A stretch of 64,000 nucleotides of DNA from contig NC_056545.1 in NCBI RefSeq assembly GCF_910596095.1, positions 6,831,567-6,895,566 on the forward strand, in the 5' to 3' direction. This DNA comes from Thunnus maccoyii (Eukaryota > Chordata > Actinopteri > Scombriformes > Scombridae). A program made the position numbers and the translations under genes. The notes beneath the pieces are model-generated. The model was given only the letters and a program-made list of their open reading frames with translations. It ran no database searches and had not been told where the DNA came from. Shown here in pieces: positions 35,400 to 48,299 of this stretch. Every line of letters begins with the position of its first letter. The stretch's first letter is position 1.

Positions 35400-35830
35400 G
35401 TAGTGTTAAAGGGATAGTTCGTATTTTGTGAAGTAGGGTTGTATGAGGTACTTTATCCATGCAGTAGATGGGGGTCAGGAAGCTAATCAATGTGCTAATC
35501 CCCTCAGGGACAGCAGCAAAGTGTATTTTACGTCATCACAATGTGAAGTCAATGGGCCGGGCGGGAATTTGTGCGTGGGGTCAGCGGGAGAAACACTACT
35601 GCCCATATTCAGGGGGCTGCACAATGTGGAAGCAAACCCAGAGGCTAGAAACTTTTTTTGGTGTATATGCCAGCTGAGCAGTTCTTATTGGACTGAATGG
35701 GCGCCATTTTTGGTCCAGTATTCAGCTCTTACAACACATCCACGGTCTTGCCAAGAAAAGCAGCTCCTATTTAAGTGCTCAGTCAGTACCATGTCTGAGA
35801 AAAGCCACTAGATGGCGCCGTTTATCAGTT
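35400..35830 (+). mobile_element. Dispersed teleost repeat (AAAGGGATAGTTCG type)
   Basis: Begins GTTAAAGGGATAGTTCGTAT and runs through GTAGGGTTGTATGAGGTACT to a block ending CCACTAGATGGCGCCG. I recognise the opening as a common teleost short DNA-transposon repeat. The right end is uncertain. Confidence 0.6.
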
Positions 35831-36717
35831 TGATATCCTAGATTTGTTAATGTAAATGTTCATTATGTTTTCATTTCATTGTGGTTGTATTATTATTAGC
35901 ACCATAACCACTGTTATTCGCTTTATCAGTATAATTTGGGTAAAGTTGTGTGTCATTTTTTCTCTTTTCTTCCTCTCTGTTTTGTCCAAGGTGCTTAGAG
36001 AACATGGCCAATGTTTTATATGAAATGTGATAATGTTGATCAGGCAGCTAATGTTATTACAGGAGCAACAGCCTTGAATAAAGTAGATATAATGCCTGTT
36101 AATTTGAACTTTCTATTCTCATTTAGTAATTGAATTGGTCTGTATGAGCAATCATATTGTTTTTAAGGAGTGTGATGGGTTTTTTTTTAGCAATGGAGTC
36201 AACAGGAAGTGTCAGCTGAAATTTTGGAAAGATTAAAGTTGTCTAAAAGATGTTGTCATTCTCAGCAGAGGTGGTTTTAAAAAGTCAGTTTTTGCACTGT
36301 AGGTAACAAAACTTGCATCTCAAGTTACAGTTACATTCCAGGAAGAGTTAGTAATGTGGTTAAGTTAAGCTGATCCTTTGATTGCAATGGCTGGATGACA
36401 CAATTTAGGACATTAAAAAAACTTTGTGGGTAGAAAAAACAAAAATGTGTCTCAATCCTGATTATCCTGCACTCATAATGTTGTTTTTACAAGAACAGAC
36501 CACCAACCCATAGTTACATTTGTACATAGTTGCATTTTAATGAACAAATCAACACATTACACCAAATATATACAGCTGTCCATTTAATCACAACAATAAT
36601 ATTCATGCCATCAATATCCTCCATGTAAAAGAGGGTTTGATGAAAGTCTGGATTCTAGTGCCCTTATTATAGCCAAGAAGAATCATAACCATATTTTCTA
36701 ACTGCACCTTTCTGTAA

Positions 36718-36723
36718 TTTATT
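36718..36723 (-). terminator. Poly(A) signal for the minus-strand candidate gene
   Basis: TTTATT on the + strand is AATAAA on the minus strand, about 26 bases past the TAG of the 177-codon ORF. Confidence 0.4.
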
Positions 36724-36748
36724 GTTTCTTTAACAACTCACAGCTACG

Positions 36749-38338
36749 CTATATCTCAGCAATGACTGGTAGTATCGGAGCCTTAAATCTTCTGGACTGT
36801 CTGCATGTGGTGCGACAGCCAGACGCCCAGACATACACCACACCTGCCTGGCTGTAGAGATCCATCTTTCTATCTGCCCGTCTGTTAGCTGAGGGTCTGT
36901 TGGCAGCTTCAGCTGCCTGTTTTGCTTCATCTGTCTTTTTTTCAGAGCCTGTCATGCCGTCCTCAGCTGTCTTTCTGCTGTTCGCATCAGCAACCCGCCC
37001 ACTCCTGGGGTCCTTCTGGCAAATCTCAGCACGGTTTGGACCCTGGTTTCCATCTGAACTGGAGAGAGCGGGTTGACGTGATGAGTAGCTGATATGGGAA
37101 AATTGCCACCCTGTCTTCTTCCTCTGCTCTCCCCATCCTCTGCGGACAAGCCGGGCTGCAGTGAGGATAGAATCCGCCTGGCTGTGCAGCTTCTCCAGGG
37201 GCTCAGAGAGTAGAGGCCCAGGTGTGGCTGAGGTCCTACCCAGACTAGAAGTCATGGTCTCTGGCTTACTGCTGCCCTCCATCACCCTGTAGTCTCAAGT
37301 CTCCAGCTCAGCTTCTGTATTACAGGAACAGCTGGTTTGAGGTAGAAAATCTTCAGTTGTTTTGAGGCACCTGTAAATCACATTGTTAAAGTAGTAGATT
37401 AGATGAAATGAGATTAGATCAGATTGGATCAGTGGTTCCCAACCTAAAGATCAGGACCCCCCAAAGGGTCACAAACTCTGAGGAATTGTGAAATTGTTAA
37501 CTGGATCAAAAGCATAAAAAATGAAATTTTGCTTCAGAAATTTATGCATATTTTTCAGACTTTTTTCCTAATTTTTATGTTTTACTTGGCTAGTTTAATC
37601 TCTTCAGACAAGAGAAGCAAAAACCACAACTCACAGCCATTCTCAACCTGTGATGAGAGATAACAGGTTGTGGAAATTGCTTCATTTTAAGGGATAACAG
37701 GCCAAAAAAACCTGAAATGCATTTTTTTAAAGTAAAGGAAAAGCTGAAGAGGGCACAAAAGCCATGACTGTAGTTTTTAATCCTAAACACAGTCTGTTAT
37801 TGTATGAAATTCACCAGCTAGTCGCTTACTTGGCCATGTGATGCTGGGCATGTAGCATACAATGGGTTTATCATAACTTAACATAACTAACAGCTGCTTG
37901 CTGCTCCTGTAAAGTGATGTTTGCAGTCTCAAAACAAAGGATTGAAAAATGCTAAAACACTGCAAAGTTGTGGGGAAACTGCAGAACTGATGATAATTTT
38001 CTGTGGGTTACTGGTGCTGCAGTGGCTGCAGCTGAGACAGTCCCTATATGTTCAAGACAGTCTCCACTAGGTGGAGGCAAAGATCCAATGAAAGACCACA
38101 AGCTAGACTGGAAAGAAGCTGATATTTTCCTCTGTGTTTAGTCATGTTTCAATGAACTAACCTGTGGATGCTGAAGCTGTCGTTGCAGTGTTTTGGACAG
38201 GAGTACAAATCTGTCACGCTGTGGGTCTGGAGACCCTGACAGCCACCACAGAGCCCAGGCTGAGACGTCCTGGTCAGCTTCACCATATAAAAGAACAGGA
38301 TGTCCCAGCTGAGGTAGACTGAAACCCAGAGCTCCTGG
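36749..38338 (-). CDS. Candidate two-exon gene of unknown identity, in-frame TGA
   Basis: I do not recognise it. On the minus strand a T-rich tract ending CACCTCTGCAG precedes an exon 38338-38162, which ends CCACAG before donor GTTAGT. An acceptor TGATTTACAG precedes the next exon at 37370. The first exon (QELWVSVYLSWDILFF, then GLCGGCQGLQ, YSCPKHC) joins in phase to CLKTTEDFLPQTSC and stops at a TGA (37297-37295). The same frame then reopens four codons before ATG 37282 and runs 177 codons to TAG at 36749. That part contains LEKLHSQADSILTAARLVRR and FSHISYSSR, with a Lys/Ala-rich stretch after it. AATAAA lies 26 bases after the stop. Either the 177-codon ORF is the protein and the first exon is leader, or it is a pseudogene with one stop. 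Another open frame also crosses the first exon. Confidence 0.35.
37425..37560 (+). mobile_element. hAT-type repeat fragment (GTGGTTCCCAACCT)
   Basis: CAGTGGTTCCCAACCTAAAG, then GACCCCCCAAAGGGTCACAA, is the start of a widespread vertebrate hAT (Charlie-like) repeat. A second copy is at 49141-49285. This one lies in the intron of the minus-strand candidate gene. Confidence 0.6.
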
Positions 38339-38430
38339 CTGCAGAGGTGCAGGAGGAAGAATATGAAAAATATGAATAATAACAAGATGAAGAAGACACA
38401 ACAGTATGGCTGCAGTCTCACACTGATCAT

Positions 38431-41400
38431 ATTAAGTATTCTTTACAAATCAACACAGCTTTAACCTATTTTTAAGCATGGCTGCTTTACATATTAGTAA
38501 AATACTAGCATTATATACTTCAATGAGTGGCTGAAACAAGCTGATACATATATGATACTGTCAGACAATGTGGAAAAAGATCATGTTTCTGACCTGAAAG
38601 CTACTTAAAGGGAAATAAAAACAGGATGTGTGCAGCTTTCAGCACATTGTTGTGGTTCCCTGGCTGTACAGACAGAAACTTTCTCACTTCTCTCATATCC
38701 CCCCCCTAAATAAAAATATAACCACCCAATTCCAACAATCAAGGTCAGACTAGCAAAGTGTTCGCTACCTGTCCAGCACAAAACAAGAAGTTTCAAGCTA
38801 CTACAGATACATGCATACATACATCTACAGTATATCTAAATATTAATGAAAATCATGCAGCAATCATGCAAACAGTTGCAGTGCATCTTTATATAATTTA
38901 CAAAAATACATCACACATAACTGTTGATTCAGTAAATACCAGATTTCAGTATGAGGTCGTCATTTCCCTCTTCTCTCCTCTTCCTCCTGTCAGGACTGAA
39001 TGCTTCGCCACTACTCTCTCTCTCTCTCTCTTTAACCCCTCTCTCTTTTGGTTTCTCTCTCTCTCTCTCACTAACTCATACCCTCTCTCTCTCTCTGTCT
39101 CTGACCCTGTTTCAGTCCCCATTTAAGTGATCTGTGCCGGTTACCGGTACAAAGTACAGTTCAGATTACGGGCAACATTTTGTATGGAATTGGTGATGAA
39201 ATTCAAGGAAAAAAAGGGAAAATATGTTGGATGAAATCAACTATAGAACGGCAAAAGTAACTAAGAAGCAAGTAAGAATGAAAAACATCAAAATTGAGTT
39301 AAGGAGTGATTGTTTTCTACTGCCCTTGTCTCTTTATCTGAGGCCATGTCCAAACTAATGCAGATATGTTTTGTAGTCTACACTGATACACCAAAACAAT
39401 CAAAAAAAATTTACAAAACAATCCCAAATAAAGGTCCACTCACTAGCGTTTTTTGGTGCAAGTTCAGTGGCTGTTTTCATTTCATCAATAGCAGTTGTAA
39501 GACTTCTCACCCAAACTGGCTTGAAGTTAAAGCTGCACGAATCAATATTTTGTAATAACAATGGATCAAATGACAATGTGTAATGTGAGAGGGGTCACTC
39601 GTAGTGATGAGCCTACAGAGAATCATCACACGACACGACGCATTTTAGCATCTTTCAGCGTATTGTTTTGGTTTTACGACCCACAACTTGACTGTTATGA
39701 GTCATTCGAGGTGCTCTCATTGACCTAATTTCCAGTTAACATTTTCAATATTTAACTATTTCCTAATCTTCACTGTGCGCTGTGAGTTGCCCCCACAGAA
39801 ATAATAAAAAAAAAAAAGTAATCATGCTCTGGTTTCACAACCGAATATTGCAACAAAAACTAATGAAATTCATTGTTAGTGAAGGTTTTTGCAGGTACGT
39901 TCAATATGAACATTTTGCAACTTTGCAGATATGTTCATAAAAAACATTTGCTCATAGCATTAATAAAGAATGTAATCTGGGCAGTATTACTTTTCCCTCA
40001 ACATATATGCTGTTGCACATCAGTAGTATATAAACATATTTACAAGACAGGGTTGCTATAGCTGCTACATGCATCATTTCATTAAAACAAATTTTATAAT
40101 CTTCCTCTTTTTTCTGTTTTCTCTGCACTCATTTTGCTTGCTGCTGAACTTGGGAAATTAAGAGATTTCAAACAGAAGTTCCAGATTATGTTGATAGAGG
40201 ATAAACTTTAACGTCACTCCGCGAGGTTGCCGCTCTGCTATTTGTTTGCTCTGATCTGACATTTGCTGTCTGGTCTTCATCTCCTGAGTTCAGCAAGTTT
40301 ATGTGATGTGGACAAAGCAGGAAGACCGTTGGACACTGGGGTTTGAAGTGTGTGTGTGTGTGTGTCTGTTGAGTGACCACATATTGAACCAGTTCTTGCA
40401 ACAAAGTAGCAGGATTCAGGAAGTCATTGCCAAGAAACTTTGTACGAACAGATTTGCTTTTAATTGGCATGTACAAGTGAGTTAAGAAGGAGCTTTCACA
40501 TTCTTCATCAGTTTTATCAATAATCTTGTTTTAGACTTCTCAGCTTTAGCAAGACGTTGTCTGGGAATGTCAAACATTCCCTCTTTATTTTTCTCACGGT
40601 CTAACTTTTTTTTTTGGCAACAGGACTTGAAACTCCACAAATTGAAGTTATTTTCACTCTTGGGTAAGATTTTTGTGAACGTATGCTACCCATAAACAAA
40701 TAACAGTTATACTTACACGGTATAGCAATGTGGTGAATATGCTGAGGATCAAATCTCATGAACACGTGTCTACTGATGTACACGTGGCATTCATCAAGTT
40801 GAAATGAGCAAATTCATGACAGGTTTGTGCAGTTCAGAGATTTGGAAACCTTGTACAAGCATGCTGCATTGAAAGGTTTAGGATAAGATTACGAAAAAGC
40901 TCTTGTATGATTTGGGTCGTTTTGCTTGTTGCTTTCATATCAGATTTGGATCAGTTCCTATGTTTAATCAGTATATTTGTTTTATGTCAATGTGCAATGT
41001 ACACCTGGGCGTTTTTACTACTTTTCTCCACTGTATTGTATTATTTCTGTTAACATGTGTGCAGCTGTTGCACTCGCATGAACAAATATTAGGATACAAG
41101 TCAAGAACATGAGACTGTAGTAACCCTAACAGGTCTCAACTGTTCCAACTATCTGTGGCTTTCAGTAAATCATGTGATCATCATGGCTTCATAAACTGCC
41201 TGTCACGTTTCTCCCTCCATCTATATAAGGCTATGGTTCGAAGTTCACATAGGGGAAAGCAAAAGGTGTATCATAGTGCATCAGGGTCAGTTTGCCCGGT
41301 GTGTGCTGGCTCTTAGGCGCCATCGATCTGGGTTGAAGGTAATGGGAAAGCTGCTGAATCAGTAGTCCTAGCCTGAACCCAGAAACACGTGCAGTAATGC

Positions 41401-44400
41401 AATAGACCTAACATTAAAGTACAGTATCCCTTAATAAATGTATCCTAATAACAAGTATTGTCTGTGTATCTAAAGTCTGATATATTTTATTCCTCTGTTC
41501 CATAGAGCTGCATTGTTTTCCAGAAACTATCAATGAGCCACACATCCTTCTTTACTATGAACACACACACTGCAGTTTATTTTGACTCATACACCATACT
41601 TCTGCATGAAATACCTATTAGGGCACCAAATGTGTAGGATGGAAGTCAGAAGATATTTGGAGATGTGTTGGCTTTGGTTTTATCTTGCGATTTGTTGATA
41701 ATAGGAAAAATAAAGAGTAAAACAGACTTATTCTCTAAGGTGTTATATTCAAACATGGAAGAAATTAATACAGAAATGAATGTTTTGTCTTATTTCATAA
41801 AATTCAAAAATCTTTTAATCTTTTTTGCAGAACATATCCAGATAATGTTCAGAGGTATCCTGGGATGTGATCCTCACTCTGACAATAATGTTGCAAACAT
41901 TTCTCACATCAAGGATCTTTGAGGGAGCTTTCGAAGAATCCGAGCAGTGATTAGCGAGAGACATATTTCTTCTGCTGCAAGAGGCTGATGATCACCACAG
42001 TTTACAGTAAACTAGGTGGTCTGGCAGCGAGGACAGCTCTGAAACTATTCCAGTAATAGAAAGTAAACTGATGAGCTGCTGATAATGCATCTGACTCACT
42101 CTAAAAAAAAAAAAAAAATCAATAAATAGTAAAACTAAAGTGTTTCCAATGCAAACTTTATTTTACAACTTTATTTCTACTGCACCTTTCAGTTACAAGG
42201 TACTTTACAGTTGTACATAAAACACAACAAGGGTTTTGGGGAATAACCAAACAAAGAAAAATATAACAAAATATAAAAGAAAAACATAAAACTGTCAGAA
42301 TAATAGGGGATAAAACTGCCAGCTGTGTTTTTAAAAAGCCATTCAAAATGTGGTACTGACTCATCTAATCTGAGACTGAGATGGTGTTTGTTCCACAGTA
42401 AAACCATGATTGCCTTTGGCCTGGATTGGTCTGGATTCTTGAACTTTTACTACTTGATTTGCAGATCTTAGGGGGATCTTTGGGGTCTTGGTGCAGAATA
42501 AGGAGTTTAATGATCCAAACTATATAGCAGACCCAAACCATGCAGGTCTTTAGAAGCAATCAGAATCAACATCTTAAATTAAATTCAGTTAATTCAGCCA
42601 AACTGGAGAGATATATATTATCTTCGTCTAGTGCAACTACTGCATCATAAAGTCAAATAAATAATGATTTGTAAAAGTCGATGTAAAAGGAAGTGAAGGT
42701 GTGAATGGTGGTGCTAGATGGAAAGTGAGGGCGCCACCAAAATCAGTAGGTTTCAACCTCTGGACACCATGAACATCTGAGAATCCATCCAGTAGTCGTT
42801 AAAATATTTCAGTCTGGAACAAAGTGGCGGTCCGATTGACAGACTGAGATTACCATACTGGCACGGCTAAAAATCAGATTTTCACCTGGATTTTGGGTTG
42901 ATTATTTTACGTCCAACTTTCACCCATTTTTTGACAAACAAACAAATGAAAAATTATATTATTATTTTTAATAAAAACAAAAATATAACATGAACTAGCT
43001 ATAACATGCAAAATCCATAATGCCAAAGCTACAACACATGAGGAGGAGGCTGTGGAGGTGGAAGAAGTACACCTGCACACCTGCACATCTGCATGAATAT
43101 GAACGGAAGTTATTGTCAGTTGGTAGCTGATCAGCTGATGTATCAATGAGCCAATAATGCTGAAGAATTAAGGAAACACTGATAATTAATCAATTGATGC
43201 GTCGCTAACACGTATTTCCAGGTAATGTTCCAGTGGATAAGTGTGACTAAATGTGTCTCTGTATTTTAGATGATGATGATGATGTAGAGCAGGTATAATA
43301 ATCACTGTGGCATTCAGTTTTCTTTGTTAACTGATCAGGAATGCAGGGCTTGGCAGCTCAGTGTTAACAGATGAGTTTCTGTTTTGGTACACTAAAGTCA
43401 AATCAACACCGTACCTTTTTTTTTTATTATTACATTACATAATATACTTTCTATTTGTAGAAGCATTGACACAACAATCTCACATCTTTACAAGGTTGAT
43501 AAGGAAAGAGAAATGTATCCACTTCAGTCAGGGAAGGTTTTCTGGGGATCGTTTTTACAATCGCAGCCCATTTACAGCCTTTACTGTGGTTTGTACTTGC
43601 AGTTGTTGGTGTACAGTAATTGTGAAAAGATGGGAGAGGATATTTAGTCATGACATATGTCCAGATTTACTAAAGGAGGCCAAACAGGTGACCTTTTGGT
43701 CCCGAACCCATCTAGTGCATCACTTCTACCTGTTCTGGACAACTTGTTGGTTGTGTGACCTGAATTTCCCACGTTTGATCTATGCCATTATTACTTACTG
43801 TACATAATAAAGGAGAAATATAGCTATGTTTTATGGACTAAAGCAAACCCAAAGATTGAAAGATTTGCCTCATCAAAGAACAAAAGAATTGTTCTTTGTT
43901 CATATCCTTAAAATTATTTATTTTTGCATCTTCCTGATAAGTATGCATATGAATACTGACTGTATGTGTCAAAGGTAGAGTAGAAAAACCTCTTGTGGTG
44001 TGTTCATACAGTAAGCAAAGAAATTATTTTGTACAAAATCAATGAAAAGACCGTAGTGGGCACAAAAAGACACATGCTTTATGAATCTACTTCATAAACA
44101 AACAGAGACAAAAGGGTAAAAAAGGAGGCAGATGGGAGGAAAACACGAGAAAGGTCAGTTAAATTTTGAGCTGAACACAAACACAGCAGAGGCACCATCC
44201 ACGCACATAAAGTCCCTGAGTACCGAGCTAGTACAGCCACTGCCTGTACAGTCAGATGGCTGTTTTTGGGGGCAAACAAACAAACCATTTACTAAGTAGT
44301 TTTAGTTTAAACTTAACCAGAATTTGAAGGAGTACAACAGCAATTTAATAATACACTTTCATAAAATTGGAGGATTCAGAAGAAACAAAGAGCGGTCAAA

Positions 44401-44960
44401 ATCGAAGCAGCAGAGGCCGAGATATCCTGACTAACTGATATTGCAATCGGATCACAATGTGGACAGAATTGAGATAACAACAGCGCTTGGTATCAAATGT
44501 AATTATTCAGATAACGTATCCAGATAAAAATCACATGTTACCAGGTGCTGAAGTGACTGACAAGTTGTATTTAAGCATATTTTCATTGCTGTTTGTCCCT
44601 GTTTTTGAACATTTTGCAGTAAAAACAGAATACTGTGATAATATGCAAGGGTTTGTTTTTTTGGTAACACTTATTGTACCATTTAATGTTTGAGAAAAAT
44701 GACCCCGGTGATATAAATCACTATTTGTTACCATGAAATTAAAGTCAGATTGACTGATAGGCATGCTTGTTGGAAGTTATATAAGAACAGTGTCACACAA
44801 TTTTTTGTACATTAGGCCATGACATGGGTTTTATAGAGAGCATGCCAAGGCCACACCTTCACCTTGCTGGTTCAATAAATAATAGTACAAAAGGATAATC
44901 AAGGAGTGCAGGACAGACCAGTACATCCAGTTTACAGGTGTCAGGTGTTCTGCTGTCTGC
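38431..44960. other. Gene-poor stretch upstream of the PLAC8-family gene
   Basis: No coding region is convincing; the longest frame (43361-43807) is low-complexity and matches nothing known to me. Contents include CT tracts at 39017-39095, a poly-A run at 42103-42117 and a dispersed repeat at 42725-42866. CTATATAAGG at 41220-41229 and GTTATATAAG at 44776-44785 look like TATA boxes and could serve the downstream gene. Confidence 0.4.
42725..42866 (+). mobile_element. Dispersed repeat, inverted relative to a copy near 52545
   Basis: Contains CCATCCAGTAGTCGTTAAAA, then TCAGTCTGGAACAAAGTGGC. The complement of this block (CCACTTTGGTCCAGACTGAA, then CAGCAACTGTTGGATGGATT) appears at 52570-52625. 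Confidence 0.55.
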
Positions 44961-44962
44961 AG

Positions 44963-45056
44963 GTATTTCTGAACCGATGGAGAAATGACAGATTCTCAGT
45001 GCAGACCTCTGCTGTGACAGAACGTTCGACTCAGAGCTCTCTCATCAAAGACACAG
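44963..45056 (+). other. Possible 5' UTR exon of the PLAC8-family gene
   Basis: It is bounded by TGCTGTCTGCAG and a donor GTGAGA after GACACAG. It has no start codon with a useful frame. It sits 0.7 kb before the first coding exon, whose own acceptor (CCTCCTGTAG) at 45788 shows that an upstream exon must exist. Confidence 0.4.
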
Positions 45057-45796
45057 GTGAGACATTAACTGTGCTATAATTAATGTACGCTGGTTTATAT
45101 ACATATTTACTTTTATTATTTTTAACTTGTCTTAATTACTTAAGAAATTACAATAAAAAAATCCCTGTAAGTCAGTCCACTGTATTGAAGACTTGAGAGG
45201 GTTCTCCTCAAGCACTTGCTAAATTCACAGTGTAACAGTCCTGAGACCCAGACTGTGGTTTTCATTCTTAAATTGGTTATTGATGATGTTTCTGTGAGAA
45301 ACATTTGATTTCAGGGCTATTTTGACCAATACGCTTTTTTGACCAGTGAATTGGTTGCTCTGCTAACGTGACAACTTATGAACTGGTATATCAGCGCTCG
45401 AAAAACACAAAGAAGTCTCAACACAATGGCCTCAATTCACAATTTATTTCAGATGTAGAGAAATAGAGAATAAGTGATCTTCCCAAGGCTTGTAGGGGAG
45501 GTAAGACTGTTAACACAATGAACAACATAGATAGATTTCATATAAGCATCCAAAATCCCACCCAGAAACCACAACATCTTCTGTAAAATTGTGTTACGTT
45601 CCATAGTTTTACTCACTTAAATGACCAAATTGAGTGAATATTTTGTCATTTTGTCTCCATGTTGCAGCAGAGATATTACCAAATGGCAGCAATACATTTT
45701 AGGCACTTTGTGTATGCATATATATCTTATATGAGTGACATTATTAATCATATGCAACATGAACTCTACATTCTGGTTCCTCCTGTAGAAGCCACC

Positions 45797-48244
45797 ATGT
45801 CCAAGATGGTCATCAAGCAACCTCAGCCTGTGATGGAGGCCCAAGAGTCTGACGAGTGGGGATCCGGGATATGTGACTGCTGCGATGACGTGCCCGAGTG
45901 TAAGTGGCTGTACTATAGTGACCGATTATTACTCACACCAGTGGATGATCAACTCTGAGTAGATTTGTATCTGTTTAGCTCAGATAATCACGCTATAACT
46001 TTGCAACAAAAGGACAGTGTTTGCTCACTTTCAGGTCATATCTTTGTTCCTTGTTTCTCTGTTGTTGTTGTTTTTGTTTTTTTCTAAAATATGTGTAAAA
46101 CTCATATTTTGATAGAACCAACTACTGTACATAAAAATACAAGGATTACAGTACCAGGTCATTTAGTTGTTTTCTCTCCAATTCCATTTGTAACTCACAA
46201 CAAATCACTATATTTGTTGATTTTTTAGGTTTCAATTAGTTGTTTTGTCTATAAAATGTCAGAAAGTGGTGGAAAATGACGATTGCTGTTTTCCAAAGGC
46301 CAAGGTGACGTCTTTAAATGTCTTCTTTTGTCCCGACCAATAATCCATAACCCAAAGATATTCAGTTTACTGTCATAGAAGAATAAATAAACCTGAAAAT
46401 ATTCATATTTGAGAAGCTGGAATCAGAGAATTTTTACATTTTGTTACTTTAAAAATTACTCAAAACAATTCAATTGTCAAATTGTCAAATCAATTGTCAA
46501 AATAGCTGTCGATCAATTAATCAACTAATCGTTGCAGCTCTTATTTGAACACCAAAGAAACTTTTCAATATTGAACAGAATAATAATAATACGGACTGAA
46601 CATGATGGTACATGAAAATACATCAGTGCTGTTGCAAGAAACTGTAGCCTGGTAAAGATTTCAGAGGTCACAGCACAGCATAAATATTTCATGAATGATG
46701 TGATGGAAAGTCATGAGAGCCAGAAAAAGCAGGTGATTAATTCACTTCATCATATCTTCATTGCATAATGTGTGTGTTTCCTTGTCTCTGAGTGTTTGTA
46801 GGTGTGTCTTTTCTTGGTAGGGGTGTGTTAATCCTTTGCTTTTGTGTTTATTTGTTTCTTGGTTAAGGCTGTTTTGCTTTCTGGTGCTGTCCCTGCTTCG
46901 CCTGTAAAACCACCAAGGCCTACGGCCAGTGTCTCTGCCTCCCTCTGCTGGACATCTACGGCTGCATCCCGCCCATCACCATGTCCATGAGGGTCTCCAT
47001 GCGGCAGCGCTACGGCATCAAAGTAAGGACACAATTCTGTGGTAGTGTCTTTTTCACTTGGCAGGTGGAAAACTTTAAGCCTAAATCTGAATTTTTTTTG
47101 ACCTCATACTTTCAGTGTAATTTTGATCAATTTGGGCTAAATCAATTGCTGCTTTTCATTTTATAACAATTAAGTTTCTCTTTAAATTTTAGTCTTTACA
47201 AATGTGAAAGGATTCATTATTTTCCTTGTTTTTTCTTCACCTTACCTACTTAACAAAACCTGTGTAAGTCCTCTGAACAATTTATTAGTTTTATTCCACT
47301 GCAAACTTTAAGTCAGTCAGATCTTAAAAAGCTAGGAAGGTTGGTTTTCAAAAACTTATATAAAAGATGATGGTAGTGGCGGTAGTATTACAGACTTATT
47401 CTCAAATAATTAATATGATTTCCCAATGACTGCTTTTTCTGGGCTGCAAAAATATTTATATTGGGAATGATTTTTGACAGTAAAAATCACAACCCATACG
47501 AGAGAGTGGGTTCACATAAAAGCAGTTAATCTTTCTTTAAATCAAAATATTTAATCAAATTAATTCGTTCTTGCATTTCACACTTAAGTGACACACAGAA
47601 AACCTTTCACGAGAGACCTTTTCAAGAGAAACCTGTGTACAAGAATAGATATGTGCAGTTTAAACATGAACGGACATACACAAAAGACATTAAATTCACA
47701 TTAAGAAAAGCAATTAAAAGTAGAATTTCAAGTACTTCAGTAACGTTTTTTTGAAATCTTTAAGTGAGATGAGAGGTTTTGCGAGCTCAGTTTGAATGTG
47801 TACAGCTGATGTTAAAATCAGTGTTGTTGATCTGACATTGTAAGTTCTGTATTAATATGTGACCAACGTGTGAGTGCAATGAGCTAATGAGGCAATTTTT
47901 GCAGTAACATTTTATAGATAAATAACACACAATAAAACAAAAAAAAAACATGCTATACAGCCTGGAGGGTCGCAGTAGGAACATTTTTTATGGGCATGAT
48001 TTACCACGGTAGATTAAATCTGAGTGTAAGAATAACGACTTTGAGGGAAGCAATAAGTATAGCAAGTGCAGAACCCTACCAGACTCTGTTACTGAGAGAC
48101 GTCACTGCATTTCATCCTCAGGGCACCATGTGTAACGATTGCATGTGTGCGACCTGTTGTACACCCTGCGCCTGGTGTCAGATGTCCAGAGAGATGAAGA
48201 GAAGAAAAATCCAAATCCTCCTGGTCGGCGCCAAGCACACATGA
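45797..48244 (+). CDS. PLAC8/cornifelin-family cysteine-rich protein
   Basis: Three coding exons, 45797-45899, 46868-47022 and 48122-48244, join in frame to 126 codons. The ATG has a perfect GCCACC context eight bases after a splice acceptor. The family (PLAC8/onzin, cornifelin, fish ponzr) comprises small cysteine-rich proteins of epithelia and other tissues whose biochemical role is poorly defined. A short polar N-terminus precedes GICDCCDDVPE (24-34). Then come the family core CCFAFWCCPCFACK (35-48), the arginine-rich RVSMRQRYGIKGT (76-88) and the second cysteine cluster (90-105), followed by QMSREMKRRK. YGI.G and CQM.RE.K are typical of the family. Length is normal. Teleosts have many copies, so I give no symbol. 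AATAAA follows 46 bases after the stop. Confidence 0.9.
46205..46545 (-). mobile_element. Dispersed repeat A, near full-length reverse copy
   Basis: Runs from TAGTTGTTTTGTCTATAAAA through CCATAACCCAAAGATATTCA and GAAGCTGGAATCAGAGAATT to AATCGTTGCAGCTCT, the reverse of the + strand copies. It lies in intron 1 of the PLAC8-family gene. Confidence 0.7.
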
Positions 48245-48289
48245 CCTCTGTTGTCTCTCATCATCACCACCAGGGCTGTCGCATATTTC

Positions 48290-48295
48290 AATAAA
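48290..48295 (+). terminator. Poly(A) signal of the PLAC8-family gene
   Basis: AATAAA 46 bases after the TGA, giving a very short 3' UTR. Confidence 0.7.
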
Positions 48296-48299
48296 CCTC

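Noticed and set aside
38340..38430. Apparent transmembrane segment (FFILLLFIFFIFFLLHLC) at the start of a minus-strand ORF
   Set aside because: It is the T-rich tract before a good splice acceptor (CACCTCTGCAG at 38339), so it is more likely intron than protein.
43361..43807. 148-codon plus-strand ORF
   Set aside because: Composition is random (Phe/Leu/Cys rich from AT-rich DNA) and no motif is visible.
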